NCBI GenBank assembly: GCA_902805845.1 | Contig: CADCUI010000008.1 | Span: forward strand, 62,001 to 126,000 | Reading direction: 5' to 3' | Length of the DNA: 64,000 nt | Source of the DNA: an uncultured Nocardioidaceae bacterium | Lineage (GTDB): Bacteria > Actinomycetota > Actinomycetes > Propionibacteriales > Nocardioidaceae | Shown: positions 19,671 to 28,330 of the stretch, one piece after another | Layout: every line of letters begins with the position of its first letter | How positions within the stretch are numbered: the stretch's first letter is position 1 | The notes under the pieces: model-generated | What the model was told of the DNA's origin: nothing | Databases searched by the model: none | The model's input: only the letters and a program-made list of their open reading frames with translations | Position numbers and translations under genes: made by a program

Positions 19671-21892
19671 GTCTTGTCCAGGTAGTCGGTGCGTTGAGAC
19701 TCGTGGAGGGCGGCCACCGCCGAACGCAGTGGCGGCACAGAGGCCAGCCCCGGGTCGCGCTCGACGAGGTCGACGGCGGCTGCCCGGGCCTCCTCGATGA
19801 TGTCGGCGTCACGGACGACCGACAGCAGCCGCAGGGTGCGGCGGCTGCCCGACTGGTTGCTCCCGAGCACGTCCCCCTCGCGACGCATCGTGAGGTCGAG
19901 CTCGGCGAGCCGGAAGCCGTCGGTGGTGGCTGCGACCGCCTCCAGCCGCTGCCGCGCGGGGCTGTCCAACGGCGCGCCGGTGACCAGCAGGCAGAGCCCG
20001 TGGTGACCGCCCCGGCCGACGCGCCCGCGGAGCTGGTGCAGCTGCGAGACCCCGAAGCGGTCGGCGTCGAGCACGACCATCGTGGTGGCGTTGGCGACGT
20101 CGACCCCGACCTCGATGACCGTCGTCGAGACCAGGACGTCCACGTCGCCGGCGGCGAACGCCCTCATCACCTCGTCCTTGGTGTCCGCGGCCAAGCGCCC
20201 GTGCAGCGGGGCCACGCGCAGCCCGGCAAGCGGCCCGGCCACCAGCTGCGGTGTCAGCTCCTCGACAGCGGCGGGGCGGCGGCTGCTCCGGCCTTCGCTC
20301 CCCTCGCCCGCGACGGTGGACGGCTCCGGGTCCGGCTCCACCGCCACGTCGGCCTCGTCGTCGCCGGAGATCCTCGGGCACACCACGTACACCTGGCGGC
20401 CCGCCCGCACCTCCTCCCTGACGCGGGACCAGACACGGTCCAGCCACGCCGGCTGCTCGGCCAGCGGGACAACGGTGGTCTGGATCTCGCCGCGCCCGGC
20501 GGGCAGCTCGGCGAGCGAGGAGGTCTCGAGATCCCCGAAGACCGTCATGGCGACCGTGCGGGGGATCGGCGTGGCTGTCATCACCAGGACGTGGGGCGGC
20601 GACCCCTCCGTCCTCGTCGACAGCGCCGCGCGCTGCTCCACCCCGAAGCGGTGCTGCTCGTCGACCACGACCAGCCCGAGGTCCGCGAACTGGACCTTGT
20701 CCTCGAGCAGCGCGTGGGTGCCGATGACGATGCCGGCCTCCCCGGACGCCGCCTCCAGGAGCGCGGTACGGCGTGCCGACGCCGACTGCGACCCGGTGAC
20801 GAGGGCGACCCGGGTGGCCTCCGGTGCTCCGCCGAGCATGCCGCCGGCCGCCAGGTCGCCGAGCAGCGCGGTCAGCGACCGGTGGTGCTGCTGTGCCAGC
20901 ACCTCGGTGGGCGCGAGGAGCGCGGCCTGTCCGCCGGAGTCCACCACGCGCAGCATCGCGCGCAGCGCCACCACGGTCTTGCCCGACCCGACCTCGCCCT
21001 GCAGCAGCCGGTGCATCGGGTGGCGCTCGGCGAGATCGGCCAGCACCTCCTCCTCGACGCGGCGCTGGCCCTCGGTCAGCGTGAACGGGAGCAGCTCGTC
21101 GAAGGCGTCGAACGCACCCCCCGGACGTCCCGTCCTCGCGGTGGTCCCGACCCCGCGCTGCTCATGGCGCCGCTGGGCGAGGGCCACCTGCGCCACGAAG
21201 GCCTCCTCGAAGCGCAGCCGTTTGGTCGCCGCGCCGTACTGCTGCCAGTCCTGCGGGCGGTGGATCCACTCGAGCGCCTGCCGTGCACCGAGCAGACCGC
21301 GCTCGGACCGCAGCTCGTCCGGGACAAGCGCAGGCACCTCGGTCAGGACGTCGAGCACCACCGCCACGGCGTTCTCGAGCGTCCAGGACCGCAGCTTGCC
21401 GGTCACCGGGTAGATCGGCTGCAGCGAGCTCCTCGCCCGCTCGGCGGCCTTGACGTCGAAGTCGGGGTGGGTCAGCTCCAGGCGGCCCTGCTTGAAGCGG
21501 TTCCGCTCCACCTTGCCCGACAGGAGCACCCGCCGTCCGGGCTCCAGCTTCTCCCTGCGGCCCTCCGCCACCCCGCGCTTGGTGTCGAAGAACGTCATCC
21601 ACAGCCGGCCGCCGTCGAGGTCCGCCGCCGCCTCGGTCCGGTAGGCCTGGCGTCCCGTGCGCCGGTCCTGGTAGGGGTGGACGGTCACCGAGGCCACGGC
21701 TCCCACCACGGTCACAGGCTCCCCCACGACCAGGTCCGCCACGGAGCTGGCCTCCTCGCGAGGCACGAACGTCCGCGGGTAGTGGCTGAGCAGCTGACCC
21801 ACCGTGGTGTAGCCGATGTGCTTGCCGATCCAGGCAGCGGTCCCCCCGAGCACGACCTGCAGCCGGGTGTCCCATCCCACCGCGGCGGTCAC
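19667..21892 (-). CDS. recG: ATP-dependent DNA helicase RecG
   Basis: 741 residues. It remodels stalled replication forks and Holliday junctions. An N-terminal wedge/OB region (residues 1-230) is followed by the helicase core: Walker A LLQGEVGSGKTVVALRAML, the DEQH box VVVDEQHRFGVEQRAAL, motif III VMTATPIPRTVAMTVFGD and motif VI HQLRGRVGRGGHHGLC. A 30-residue low-complexity insert (EPDPEPSTVAGEGSEGRSS) splits the helicase lobes. The GTG start at 21892 follows the DAK2 gene by 30 bases. Confidence 0.96.
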   Translation of the reverse strand: MTAAVGWDTRLQVVLGGTAAWIGKHIGYTTVGQLLSHYPRTFVPREEASSVADLVVGEPVTVVGAVASVTVHPYQDRRTGRQAYRTEAAADLDGGRLWMTFFDTKRGVAEGRREKLEPGRRVLLSGKVERNRFKQGRLELTHPDFDVKAAERARSSLQPIYPVTGKLRSWTLENAVAVVLDVLTEVPALVPDELRSERGLLGARQALEWIHRPQDWQQYGAATKRLRFEEAFVAQVALAQRRHEQRGVGTTARTGRPGGAFDAFDELLPFTLTEGQRRVEEEVLADLAERHPMHRLLQGEVGSGKTVVALRAMLRVVDSGGQAALLAPTEVLAQQHHRSLTALLGDLAAGGMLGGAPEATRVALVTGSQSASARRTALLEAASGEAGIVIGTHALLEDKVQFADLGLVVVDEQHRFGVEQRAALSTRTEGSPPHVLVMTATPIPRTVAMTVFGDLETSSLAELPAGRGEIQTTVVPLAEQPAWLDRVWSRVREEVRAGRQVYVVCPRISGDDEADVAVEPDPEPSTVAGEGSEGRSSRRPAAVEELTPQLVAGPLAGLRVAPLHGRLAADTKDEVMRAFAAGDVDVLVSTTVIEVGVDVANATTMVVLDADRFGVSQLHQLRGRVGRGGHHGLCLLVTGAPLDSPARQRLEAVAATTDGFRLAELDLTMRREGDVLGSNQSGSRRTLRLLSVVRDADIIEEARAAAVDLVERDPGLASVPPLRSAVAALHESQRTDYLDKT

Positions 21893-21922
21893 CGCCGGCC
21901 GGCCTTCACGTGCGGCCCGCCA

Positions 21923-23599
21923 TCACTCGACCCCGAAGAGCACGGGGTAGCGCTGCTGGCCACCGTCGTGGACCGCCACGTCGACGCCCGGGTGGCTGTG
22001 GGCCAGGTGGGCAGCACACCGGCGGGCGAGCTCCCCGCCCCCCTCGCCCGCGACCACCGTGACCAGCTCCCCACCGCCGCCGAGCAGCCGCTCGATCACC
22101 TCGACCGCGACCGTGAACTGGTCCTCCCCCACGACCACGAAGTCGCCCTCGACGGCGCCGAGCACGTCCCCGGGCTGGCACTCGCCGGCCGTTGTGATCG
22201 CCCGCCGGGCAGCGATCGTCACCGCCCCGGTGCGGGCGTGCCGGGCCGCGGCGGTCATCTCGACGAGGTCGTGCTCGAAGGGGCGGTCGGGGTCGTGGAC
22301 GGCCACCGCGGCGAGTCCCTGCACCTGGGCGGCCGTCGGGACCACCGCCACCCGGACGCCGTGGTCGCTCTCGGCCAGCCGGGCCGCCGCCTCGGCCGCG
22401 GGGACCACGTCGCGGTCGTTGGTCACCACGATGGCTTCGGCCGCGCCGGTGGCGCGGATCGCCTCCAGCAGCTCGCCGGTCGACGGCCGGGAGCTCACCG
22501 ACGCCTCGACGACGGCAGCGCCGGCCTGGCCGAAGACCTCCGTCAGCCCGGGACCGGACGAGACGACGACGACGCCGCGTCCGCTGTGCCCGGCCCGGCG
22601 TGGCGCTCGGGCCCCGGCGGCCACGTGGTCAGCAAGGTGCGTGATGCGCACCCGGTGCGGGCGTCCCGCTGCGATGCCCGCCTCGACGGCCGCGCCGACG
22701 TCGTCGACATGCACGTGGACGTTCCACAGTCCGTGGCCACCGACCACGACCAGGGAGTCGCCGAGCGCCTGCAACGTCTCACGCAGCCGCGGTATCACCT
22801 CCTCCCCGGCGTCGAGGAGGTACATCACCTCGTACGCCGGGCTTCCCGGACCCTCGACCTCGTCCTGCCCCGCGTCGTGCGAGACCGGTGGCCCCGGCGG
22901 CCGTGGTTGCCGTCGTGGCAGGCGGTCGGTCGAGGGCAGCTGACGACGGCCGGTGCAGGCAGCGGTGGCCGCCTCCAGCACCAGGCACAGGCCCAGGCCG
23001 CCGGCGTCGACGACCCCCGCGCGGCGGAGGACCTCGAGCTGCTCCGGGGTCCGGGCGAGCGCCTCCCGGGCGGCCTCGGCGGCGGTCTCCAGCACGCGGC
23101 TCACCCGGGTCGCCGGCTGCCCGGCGGTGCGCCGCGCCTGGTCCGAGGCGGCGCGCGCCACCGAGAGCATGGTGCCCTCGACCGGCCGACCGACGGCGGC
23201 GTACCCGGCCTCGGTCGCGAGCGTCATGGCCTCTGCCAGCACGCACACCACATCTCGGTCGTGCCCCGCCTGGTCGGCGCGCGCAAGGTGGCCCAGCATC
23301 GCGCCCGCCAGCTCGGACATGATCACCCCGGAGTTGCCGCGCGCGCCGAGGAGCAGCCCTCGCGCATAGGCGGCGGACGCGGCCTCGGGACCGGCCACCT
23401 CGGGACCTCCGCTGTCGGACACGAGGTCGCGCAGCGCCTGGGAACCCGACTCGAACGTCAGCAGCAGGTTCGTCCCCGTGTCGCCGTCGGGCACCGGGTA
23501 GACGTTGAGCGAGTCGATCTCCTCACGTGCCTCGGACAGGGCCTGGACCGCCAGGGTGGCGAACCTGACCAGCAGCGGCACGAACCCCGGCTCCGCCAC
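21923..23599 (-). CDS. DAK2-domain protein (FakA/YloV-like fatty acid kinase)
   Basis: About 558 residues. Firmicute homologues phosphorylate fatty acids bound to FakB partners; the Dha-kinase-like ATP site is seen as SLNVYPVPDGDTGTNLLLTF (PDGDTGTN at 37-44) and GARGNSGVIMSELAGAMLG. A central FakA-type domain follows (VMYLLDAGEEVI), then a C-terminal DegV-like region rich in Val/Ala. GTG at 23597-23599 is chosen because GAGAGGGG lies eight bases upstream; several earlier in-frame GTGs exist. It precedes recG, as in mycobacteria, and is divergent from rpmB. No FakB gene is seen here. Confidence 0.85.
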   Translation of the reverse strand: MAEPGFVPLLVRFATLAVQALSEAREEIDSLNVYPVPDGDTGTNLLLTFESGSQALRDLVSDSGGPEVAGPEAASAAYARGLLLGARGNSGVIMSELAGAMLGHLARADQAGHDRDVVCVLAEAMTLATEAGYAAVGRPVEGTMLSVARAASDQARRTAGQPATRVSRVLETAAEAAREALARTPEQLEVLRRAGVVDAGGLGLCLVLEAATAACTGRRQLPSTDRLPRRQPRPPGPPVSHDAGQDEVEGPGSPAYEVMYLLDAGEEVIPRLRETLQALGDSLVVVGGHGLWNVHVHVDDVGAAVEAGIAAGRPHRVRITHLADHVAAGARAPRRAGHSGRGVVVVSSGPGLTEVFGQAGAAVVEASVSSRPSTGELLEAIRATGAAEAIVVTNDRDVVPAAEAAARLAESDHGVRVAVVPTAAQVQGLAAVAVHDPDRPFEHDLVEMTAAARHARTGAVTIAARRAITTAGECQPGDVLGAVEGDFVVVGEDQFTVAVEVIERLLGGGGELVTVVAGEGGGELARRCAAHLAHSHPGVDVAVHDGGQQRYPVLFGVE

Positions 23600-23787
23600 T
23601 GCCACCACCCCTCTCACCGATCCGCTCGCCCGACCTCCGCTCAGCGCTGCCACAGGCTAACCGGGACCACCCTCGGTGGCGGGCGCGACGATTTCTCCGG
23701 CGTGGAGCGCATCGGATAGGCTGGCGCGGTTGTCCGGCCGTCGGCCGGGCCCCCGATCCCCTTTCGAGTGTCAATCAGGAGTTCACG

Positions 23788-23973
23788 GTGGCTGCCGTCT
23801 GCGACATCTGCGCCAAGGGACCGGGCTTCGGCAACAACCGGCCCTGGTCCCGCAAGATCACGAAGCGTCGCTTCGACCCCAACATCCAGCGCGTGCGCGC
23901 CACGGTCAACGGCTCGCCCAAGCGGCTGAACGTCTGCACCGGCTGCCTCAAGGCCGGCAAGGTCACGCGCTGA
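23788..23973 (+). CDS. rpmB: 50S ribosomal protein L28, zinc-binding form
   Basis: 61 residues. It starts at GTG 23788 after CAGGAGTTCACG and reads AAVCDICAKGPGFGNNRPWS. Cysteine pairs at 5/8 and 50/53 (CDIC, CTGC) make it the zinc-containing C+ type. A TAGGCT -10 element lies about 70 bases upstream. A strong hairpin follows the stop codon. Convergent with thiL. Confidence 0.95.
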   Translation: MAAVCDICAKGPGFGNNRPWSRKITKRRFDPNIQRVRATVNGSPKRLNVCTGCLKAGKVTR

Positions 23974-23990
23974 TCTGAGTCTCTCCTCGA

Positions 23991-24022
23991 GCCGCCCGGG
24001 ACGCCGCTGCGTCCCGGGCGGT
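23991..24022 (+). terminator. Hairpin terminator after rpmB
   Basis: GCCGCCCGGGAC (23991-24002) pairs with GTCCCGGGCGGT (24011-24022) across an eight-base loop, giving eleven GC-rich pairs plus a wobble. There is no T-run, as is common in high-GC actinobacteria. It can serve rpmB and, from the other side, the convergent thiL. Confidence 0.7.
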
Positions 24023-24032
24023 TCGTGCGTGG

Positions 24033-25073
24033 TCAGAAGTGCCGGAAGCCGGGAGCGCCCTGGTACGCCGCCCCGTCGACCGTCACCTCCGGGCCGCCCG
24101 GGGCGCCTTCCAGCCCACCGTCCGAGACCGTGCCGACGACGCTCCAGCGGGCCGGAAGCTCGGTCTGCGGCGGGAAGGTGGCCGCCAGGGGGTGGTCGTC
24201 CCCCCCTCCTAAGACGAACGACAACGGGTCGACACCCACCGCGGCGCCCACCGCGCGGAGCGGCTCGTCCACGGTCAGCGCGGCGCTGCTCAGGTCGATC
24301 CGCACACCGCTTGCCCTGGCCACGTGGCCGAGGTCCGCGACCAGACCGTCGGACACGTCGATGAGCGCGGTCGCGCCCGCCTCCAGCGCCTCGGCCCCCG
24401 CGCCGTACGGCACGTCGGGACGCCGGTAGGCCTCGACCACCGCCCGCGGCGAGCGGAAACCCCGGCTCAGCACCGCGAGCCCGGCGGACGCCCATCCCTG
24501 CCGGCCGCAGAGCGCGACGACGTCGCCGGGCCGGGCGCCCGAGCGCAGCCCCGCGGCGACGCCAGGGCCATCGAGGGTGCCGAGTGCGGTCACCGACACC
24601 GTCAGCACCTCGCTGCGCGTCAGGTCGCCGCCGACGACCGACGCGCCGACCGAGGCGCACTCCGACGCGATCCCGTCCGAGAGGTCCACGAGCCACGCCA
24701 CCTCCACGTCCGCCGGGGTGGCCAGCCCCACCGTGACCGCGGTGGCTCGACCGCCCATGGCATTGATGTCGGAGAGGCTCTGCGCGGCGGCGCGGTGGCC
24801 GATGTCGACCGCGGAGGCCCAGTCGCGGCGGAAGTGCCGCCCGTCGACCAGGACGTCGGTGGCCACCAGAAGGCCGCCCGCGGACGCCCGCACCTGTGCC
24901 GCGTCGTCGCCGGGCCCGACCACCACGTCGGGCCCCTGGGGCAGCCGGGGCGTGAGCAGGGCCAGCAGCTCGAACTCGCCGGTCTCCCCCACCGTGGTGC
25001 CCGCTGGCGGCAGGGCCGGCGGGAGGGCCGCCGCAGGGGCTGGTGGGTCGGGGAGGGAGCGCATGGCCAGCAT
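24033..25073 (-). CDS. thiL: Thiamine-monophosphate kinase
   Basis: About 346 residues. It phosphorylates thiamine monophosphate to the cofactor thiamine diphosphate. Characteristic segments are VGETGEFELLALLTPRL, the metal-binding VGPGDDAAQV, LVDGRHFRRDW, DINAMGGRATAVTV and IDVSDGLVADLGHVA. The start is uncertain: ATG at 25073 or 25064 gives a Pro/Ala-rich leader of about 25 residues, while GTG at the VGETGEF position would match the family's usual N-terminus but has no ribosome-binding site. Convergent with rpmB. Confidence 0.92.
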   Translation of the reverse strand: MLAMRSLPDPPAPAAALPPALPPAGTTVGETGEFELLALLTPRLPQGPDVVVGPGDDAAQVRASAGGLLVATDVLVDGRHFRRDWASAVDIGHRAAAQSLSDINAMGGRATAVTVGLATPADVEVAWLVDLSDGIASECASVGASVVGGDLTRSEVLTVSVTALGTLDGPGVAAGLRSGARPGDVVALCGRQGWASAGLAVLSRGFRSPRAVVEAYRRPDVPYGAGAEALEAGATALIDVSDGLVADLGHVARASGVRIDLSSAALTVDEPLRAVGAAVGVDPLSFVLGGGDDHPLAATFPPQTELPARWSVVGTVSDGGLEGAPGGPEVTVDGAAYQGAPGFRHF

Positions 25074-25181
25074 TGAATCCCATGGTGGTCACCGTGTTCC
25101 GGCCGGAGTCACGGGCGCGATAGGTTGAGCGGGCTCCGGGGTTGCCACCTCGGACCGCCGGTGCGAGGACAGGAGCACGCG

Positions 25182-25418
25182 ATGGTCGTCCAGGCCTACA
25201 TCTTGATCCAGACCGACGTCGGGAAGGCCGCGGAAGTTGCCTCGGCGATCGCGGATGTCAAGGGCGTGACGCTCGCGGAGGACGTCACCGGGCCCTACGA
25301 CGTGATCGTCCGGGCCGAGGCCCGCAACGTCGACGAGCTGGGCAAGCTCGTCGTCGCGCGGGTGCAGGCGGTCGACGGCATCACGCGGACGCTCACCTGC
25401 CCCGTGGTGCACATCTGA
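25182..25418 (+). CDS. Stand-alone Lrp/AsnC ligand-binding (RAM) domain protein
   Basis: 78 residues: VVQAYILIQTDVGKAAEVAS ... DVTGPYDVIVRAEARNVDEL. It is the alpha/beta ligand-binding domain of Lrp/AsnC regulators without the DNA-binding helix-turn-helix. Such stand-alone RAM proteins are known to form rings that bind amino acids; the ligand here is unknown. ATG at 25182 follows AGGAGCACGCG. A TAGGTT -10-like element lies about 60 bases upstream. It sits beside a DUF3515 lipoprotein gene, an arrangement common in actinobacteria. Confidence 0.85.
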   Translation: MVVQAYILIQTDVGKAAEVASAIADVKGVTLAEDVTGPYDVIVRAEARNVDELGKLVVARVQAVDGITRTLTCPVVHI

Positions 25419-25480
25419 GGCCAGCGGCTGCCGGCCCGTCGGCCCGACCGGACGCCTGGCTTCCCCCTGCCGCGAGCCCG

Positions 25481-25963
25481 GTGTCGAGGCTGGTGACGGG
25501 GCTGGTGACGGGGCTGATGATGACGACGGCGTTGGCCGGCTGCGGCCAGGGAGCCGTGCGCCTCGACGCTCCGACCCCGCGGTCGAGCGACCGCGCCGCC
25601 TGTCGCGCACTGCTCGACGACCTGCCCGTCGAGGTGGCGGACCAGCCGCAGCGCGACACCGAGCCGGCGGAGGGCCTGGGGGCCGCCTGGGGCGACCCGC
25701 CGATCGTGCTCACCTGCGGCGGTCCGGCGCCGGCCGGCTTCGACCGGGCGTCCTCGTGCACCACCGTCAACGGGGTCGACTGGTACCTGCCCGAGGAGCA
25801 GCTCCAGGCCGGGGAGGTCTCCGACGTCACCATGACCACCGTCAACCGTGCCCAGCACGTCGAGGTCCGGATGCCGGCCGAGTACTGGCCACCCGCGACG
25901 ACCCTCGTCGACCTCTCCGCAGCCGTGTCCGAGCACACCGAGGCCACCGGCAGATGCCTCTGA
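25481..25963 (+). CDS. DUF3515 family lipoprotein
   Basis: About 160 residues. The signal sequence contains a lipobox (TTALAGCGQG), so the mature protein is probably lipid-anchored outside the membrane. The body has conserved WYLP and VEVRMPAEYWPPATTLVDLS segments typical of DUF3515, a family of unknown function. Start GTG at 25481 is tentative: the region is a threefold direct repeat of CTGGTGACGGGG offering several GTG starts, and no ribosome-binding site is clear. Convergent with ddl, stops seven bases apart. Confidence 0.75.
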   Translation: MSRLVTGLVTGLMMTTALAGCGQGAVRLDAPTPRSSDRAACRALLDDLPVEVADQPQRDTEPAEGLGAAWGDPPIVLTCGGPAPAGFDRASSCTTVNGVDWYLPEEQLQAGEVSDVTMTTVNRAQHVEVRMPAEYWPPATTLVDLSAAVSEHTEATGRCL

Positions 25964-25970
25964 GCCGGGA

Positions 25971-27116
25971 TCAGCGCAAGCCGGTCGGACGCCGCAGGGC
26001 CAGCTGGATCAGTCGCTCGACCAGCTCCGGGTAGGCGAGCCCCGAGGCCGCCCACATCGTCGGGAACATCGACGTCGGCGTGAAGCCCGGCATCGTGTTG
26101 ATCTCGTTGAGGACCAGCCGGCCGTCGGGCAGCAGGAAGAAGTCCACGCGGGCCAGGCCCTCGCAGGACAGCGCCTCGAAGGCCGCCGCCGACAGCCGCT
26201 GCACCTCTTCCGCGACCGAGGGCTCGAGGTCTGCCGGCACGTCGAGCCTGGTGCTCTCCTCCGGCAGGTACTTGGCGGCGAAGTCGTAGAAGTCCCGGTC
26301 GGCCCCGACGGTGATCTCCGCGACGACGCTGGTCTCGGCCGGCGCATCCCCGAACCCCTCGAGCACGCCGCACTCGATCTCGCGTGCGCCGTGTCCCGCC
26401 GACGCCTCCACGATGACCTTGGGGTCCCAGCGGCGCGCCTCCTCCACCGCCGCGTCGAGCCCCGCACGCGAGGCCACCTTGCTGATGCCGATGCTCGACC
26501 CGCCGCGGCAGGGCTTGACGAACACCGGGTAGCCCAGCGCGTCCACGGCCTCGCGGCACTGCTCGGGCTGGAGTCGCCACTGCCGGTCACCGATGACCAC
26601 GTAGGGCAGCAGCGGCAGGCCGGCCGCCTCGAAGACCACCTTCATGTAGTGCTTGTCCATGCCCACGGAGGAGGCGAGCACCCCCGACCCGACGTAGCGG
26701 ACGTCGGCGATCTCGAGCAGCCCCTGGATCGTGCCGTCCTCTCCGTAGGGCCCGTGCAGCACGGGGAAGACCACGTCGACCCGGCCCAGGGCGCCTCGTC
26801 CGTCGGACTGCTCGTGGACGAGCATCTCCCCGACCTCGCCGTCGTGGGCCACCGACAGCACCGGCAGCGAGCCGTCGACCTCGGGCAGCCGGTCGGGACC
26901 GGCGATCGCCAGCCGGCCGGTGTCCCCCGACTCGAGGACCCAGCGTCCGTCCTTGGCGATGCCGATGGGAACCACGTCGTACCTCGTCCGGTCGATGGCC
27001 TCCAGCACACTGCCGGCCGTGACGCAGGAGATGGCGTGCTCGCTCGAGCGGCCGCCGAAGAGGACCGCCACCCGCGGACGTTCGGAGGCGGCGCCGGGGA
27101 CGGGCAGGTCGCTCAT
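25971..27116 (-). CDS. ddl: D-alanine--D-alanine ligase
   Basis: 381 residues. It makes the D-Ala-D-Ala dipeptide for peptidoglycan in an ATP-dependent step. Motifs are VAVLFGGRSSEHAISCVTAG near the start, VFPVLHGPYGEDGTIQGLLE, the ATP-grasp lysine loop FVKPCRGGSSIGISKV, and the metal-binding end LVLNEINTMPGFTPTSMFP. ATG at 27116 has no Shine-Dalgarno; TAGTGT lies nine bases upstream on the minus strand. The gene is divergent from a PLP enzyme, and both promoters fit into 34 bases. Confidence 0.95.
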   Translation of the reverse strand: MSDLPVPGAASERPRVAVLFGGRSSEHAISCVTAGSVLEAIDRTRYDVVPIGIAKDGRWVLESGDTGRLAIAGPDRLPEVDGSLPVLSVAHDGEVGEMLVHEQSDGRGALGRVDVVFPVLHGPYGEDGTIQGLLEIADVRYVGSGVLASSVGMDKHYMKVVFEAAGLPLLPYVVIGDRQWRLQPEQCREAVDALGYPVFVKPCRGGSSIGISKVASRAGLDAAVEEARRWDPKVIVEASAGHGAREIECGVLEGFGDAPAETSVVAEITVGADRDFYDFAAKYLPEESTRLDVPADLEPSVAEEVQRLSAAAFEALSCEGLARVDFFLLPDGRLVLNEINTMPGFTPTSMFPTMWAASGLAYPELVERLIQLALRRPTGLR

Positions 27117-27137
27117 GGTGAGCCGACACTATCTGCC

Positions 27138-27143
27138 TACCCT
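27138..27143 (+). promoter_or_regulatory. -10 element of the PLP-enzyme gene (leaderless type)
   Basis: TACCCT exactly seven bases before ATG 27151, with no ribosome-binding site. The ddl -10 (minus strand) lies immediately beside it, so the two promoters abut. Confidence 0.5.
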
Positions 27144-27150
27144 GGGGCGC

Positions 27151-28296
27151 ATGCCGGTCCCGCGCCCCGACACACCCGACGACGACCCGACCGGCCGAGG
27201 ACCGCTCCAGCCGGCCACCGTGGCGGTGGTCGCCGGCCGTCCCGAACGCGCACCGGACCAGCCGTTGAACACGCCGGTGACGCTGGCCTCGACGTACGTC
27301 GCGGGCGGCGAGGTCGAGTACGGACGCTACGGCAACCCGACCTGGACCGCGTTCGAGGAGGCGCTGGGTGCCCTGGAGGGCGGCCGGTGCCTGGCGTTCT
27401 CGAGCGGGCTGGCCGCCGTCGCCACCCTCGTCGACCTCGTCGGGCAGGGCGGGACTGTCGTGGCCCCGCGCCACGCCTACAACGGCACGATCATGCAGCT
27501 GGCGGACCTCGAGGCGCGTGGGCGGCTCTCGGTGCGGCTGGTCGACGTGACGCACCCCGACGAGCTGGTCCGTGCCTGCGACGACGCCGCCCTGGTCTGG
27601 CTCGAGACACCGACGAACCCCGCCCTCGAGGTCGTCGACCTGACCAGCGCCGTCGCCGCCGCCCACGACGCCGGTGCCAACGTCGTCGTGGACAACACGT
27701 TCGCCACCCCCCTCCGCCAGCAGCCGTTGGCCCACGGCGCCGACCTGGTGGTGCACTCGGCGACGAAGTTCGTCGCCGGCCACAGCGACGTCGTCATGGG
27801 CGCCGTCGTCACCGGCTCGCAGGAGCTCTACGACGTCCTCAAGAAGCGGCGCGACCTCGCCGGGAACGCGCCGGGCCCGTTCGAGACCTGGCTCGCGCTG
27901 CGTGGACTCCGGACCCTGGCGGTGCGCCTGGACCGCTCGGAGTCGAATGCCAGGGCGCTGGCGGACCGGTTGGCGGTCCACCCGGCGGTCGAGGAGGTCC
28001 GGTACCCGGGGTTCGGCGGGATCGTCGCCGTGGTCCTGGCTCAGGGCGCGATGGCCGCGGACCTGCTCACCCGCTCCACCCGGCTGTGGGTGCACGCCAC
28101 CAGCCTGGGGGGGGTGGAGTCGACGTTCGAGCGGCGTCGTCGCTGGAAGAGCGAGCCTGCCACCATCCCCGACGGCCTGGTGCGGCTGTCGGTGGGCATC
28201 GAGGACGTCGACGACCTCTGGGACGACCTGCACGACGCCCTGGCGTCGATCCCGTCCCCGTCCCTGCCGCCGTCCCTGCCGTCGTCGTCGTCGTGA
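27151..28296 (+). CDS. Cystathionine gamma-synthase/lyase family PLP enzyme
   Basis: 381 residues of the Cys/Met-metabolism PLP family. The phosphate-binding segment YGRYGNPTWTAFEEALGALE (Tyr57/Tyr60), SSGLAAV at 84-90, the substrate region LVWLETPTNPALEVVDL, and the cofactor lysine in HSATKFVAGHSDVVMG (Lys206) are present. The reaction (cystathionine synthase, lyase or other C-S lyase) cannot be fixed from sequence, so no symbol is given. It ends in a low-complexity tail of Ser/Pro (SPSLPPSLPSSSS). Start ATG 27151 appears leaderless. Divergent from ddl. Confidence 0.85.
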   Translation: MPVPRPDTPDDDPTGRGPLQPATVAVVAGRPERAPDQPLNTPVTLASTYVAGGEVEYGRYGNPTWTAFEEALGALEGGRCLAFSSGLAAVATLVDLVGQGGTVVAPRHAYNGTIMQLADLEARGRLSVRLVDVTHPDELVRACDDAALVWLETPTNPALEVVDLTSAVAAAHDAGANVVVDNTFATPLRQQPLAHGADLVVHSATKFVAGHSDVVMGAVVTGSQELYDVLKKRRDLAGNAPGPFETWLALRGLRTLAVRLDRSESNARALADRLAVHPAVEEVRYPGFGGIVAVVLAQGAMAADLLTRSTRLWVHATSLGGVESTFERRRRWKSEPATIPDGLVRLSVGIEDVDDLWDDLHDALASIPSPSLPPSLPSSSS

Positions 28297-28330
28297 CCGC
28301 TTGCAGCCGTCAGGCGGCGGTGGGCGCGAC

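Noticed and set aside
25481-25520. Frameshift or duplication damage at the start of the DUF3515 gene
   Set aside because: The threefold CTGGTGACGGGG repeat is in frame and simply extends the signal sequence; it does not break the gene.
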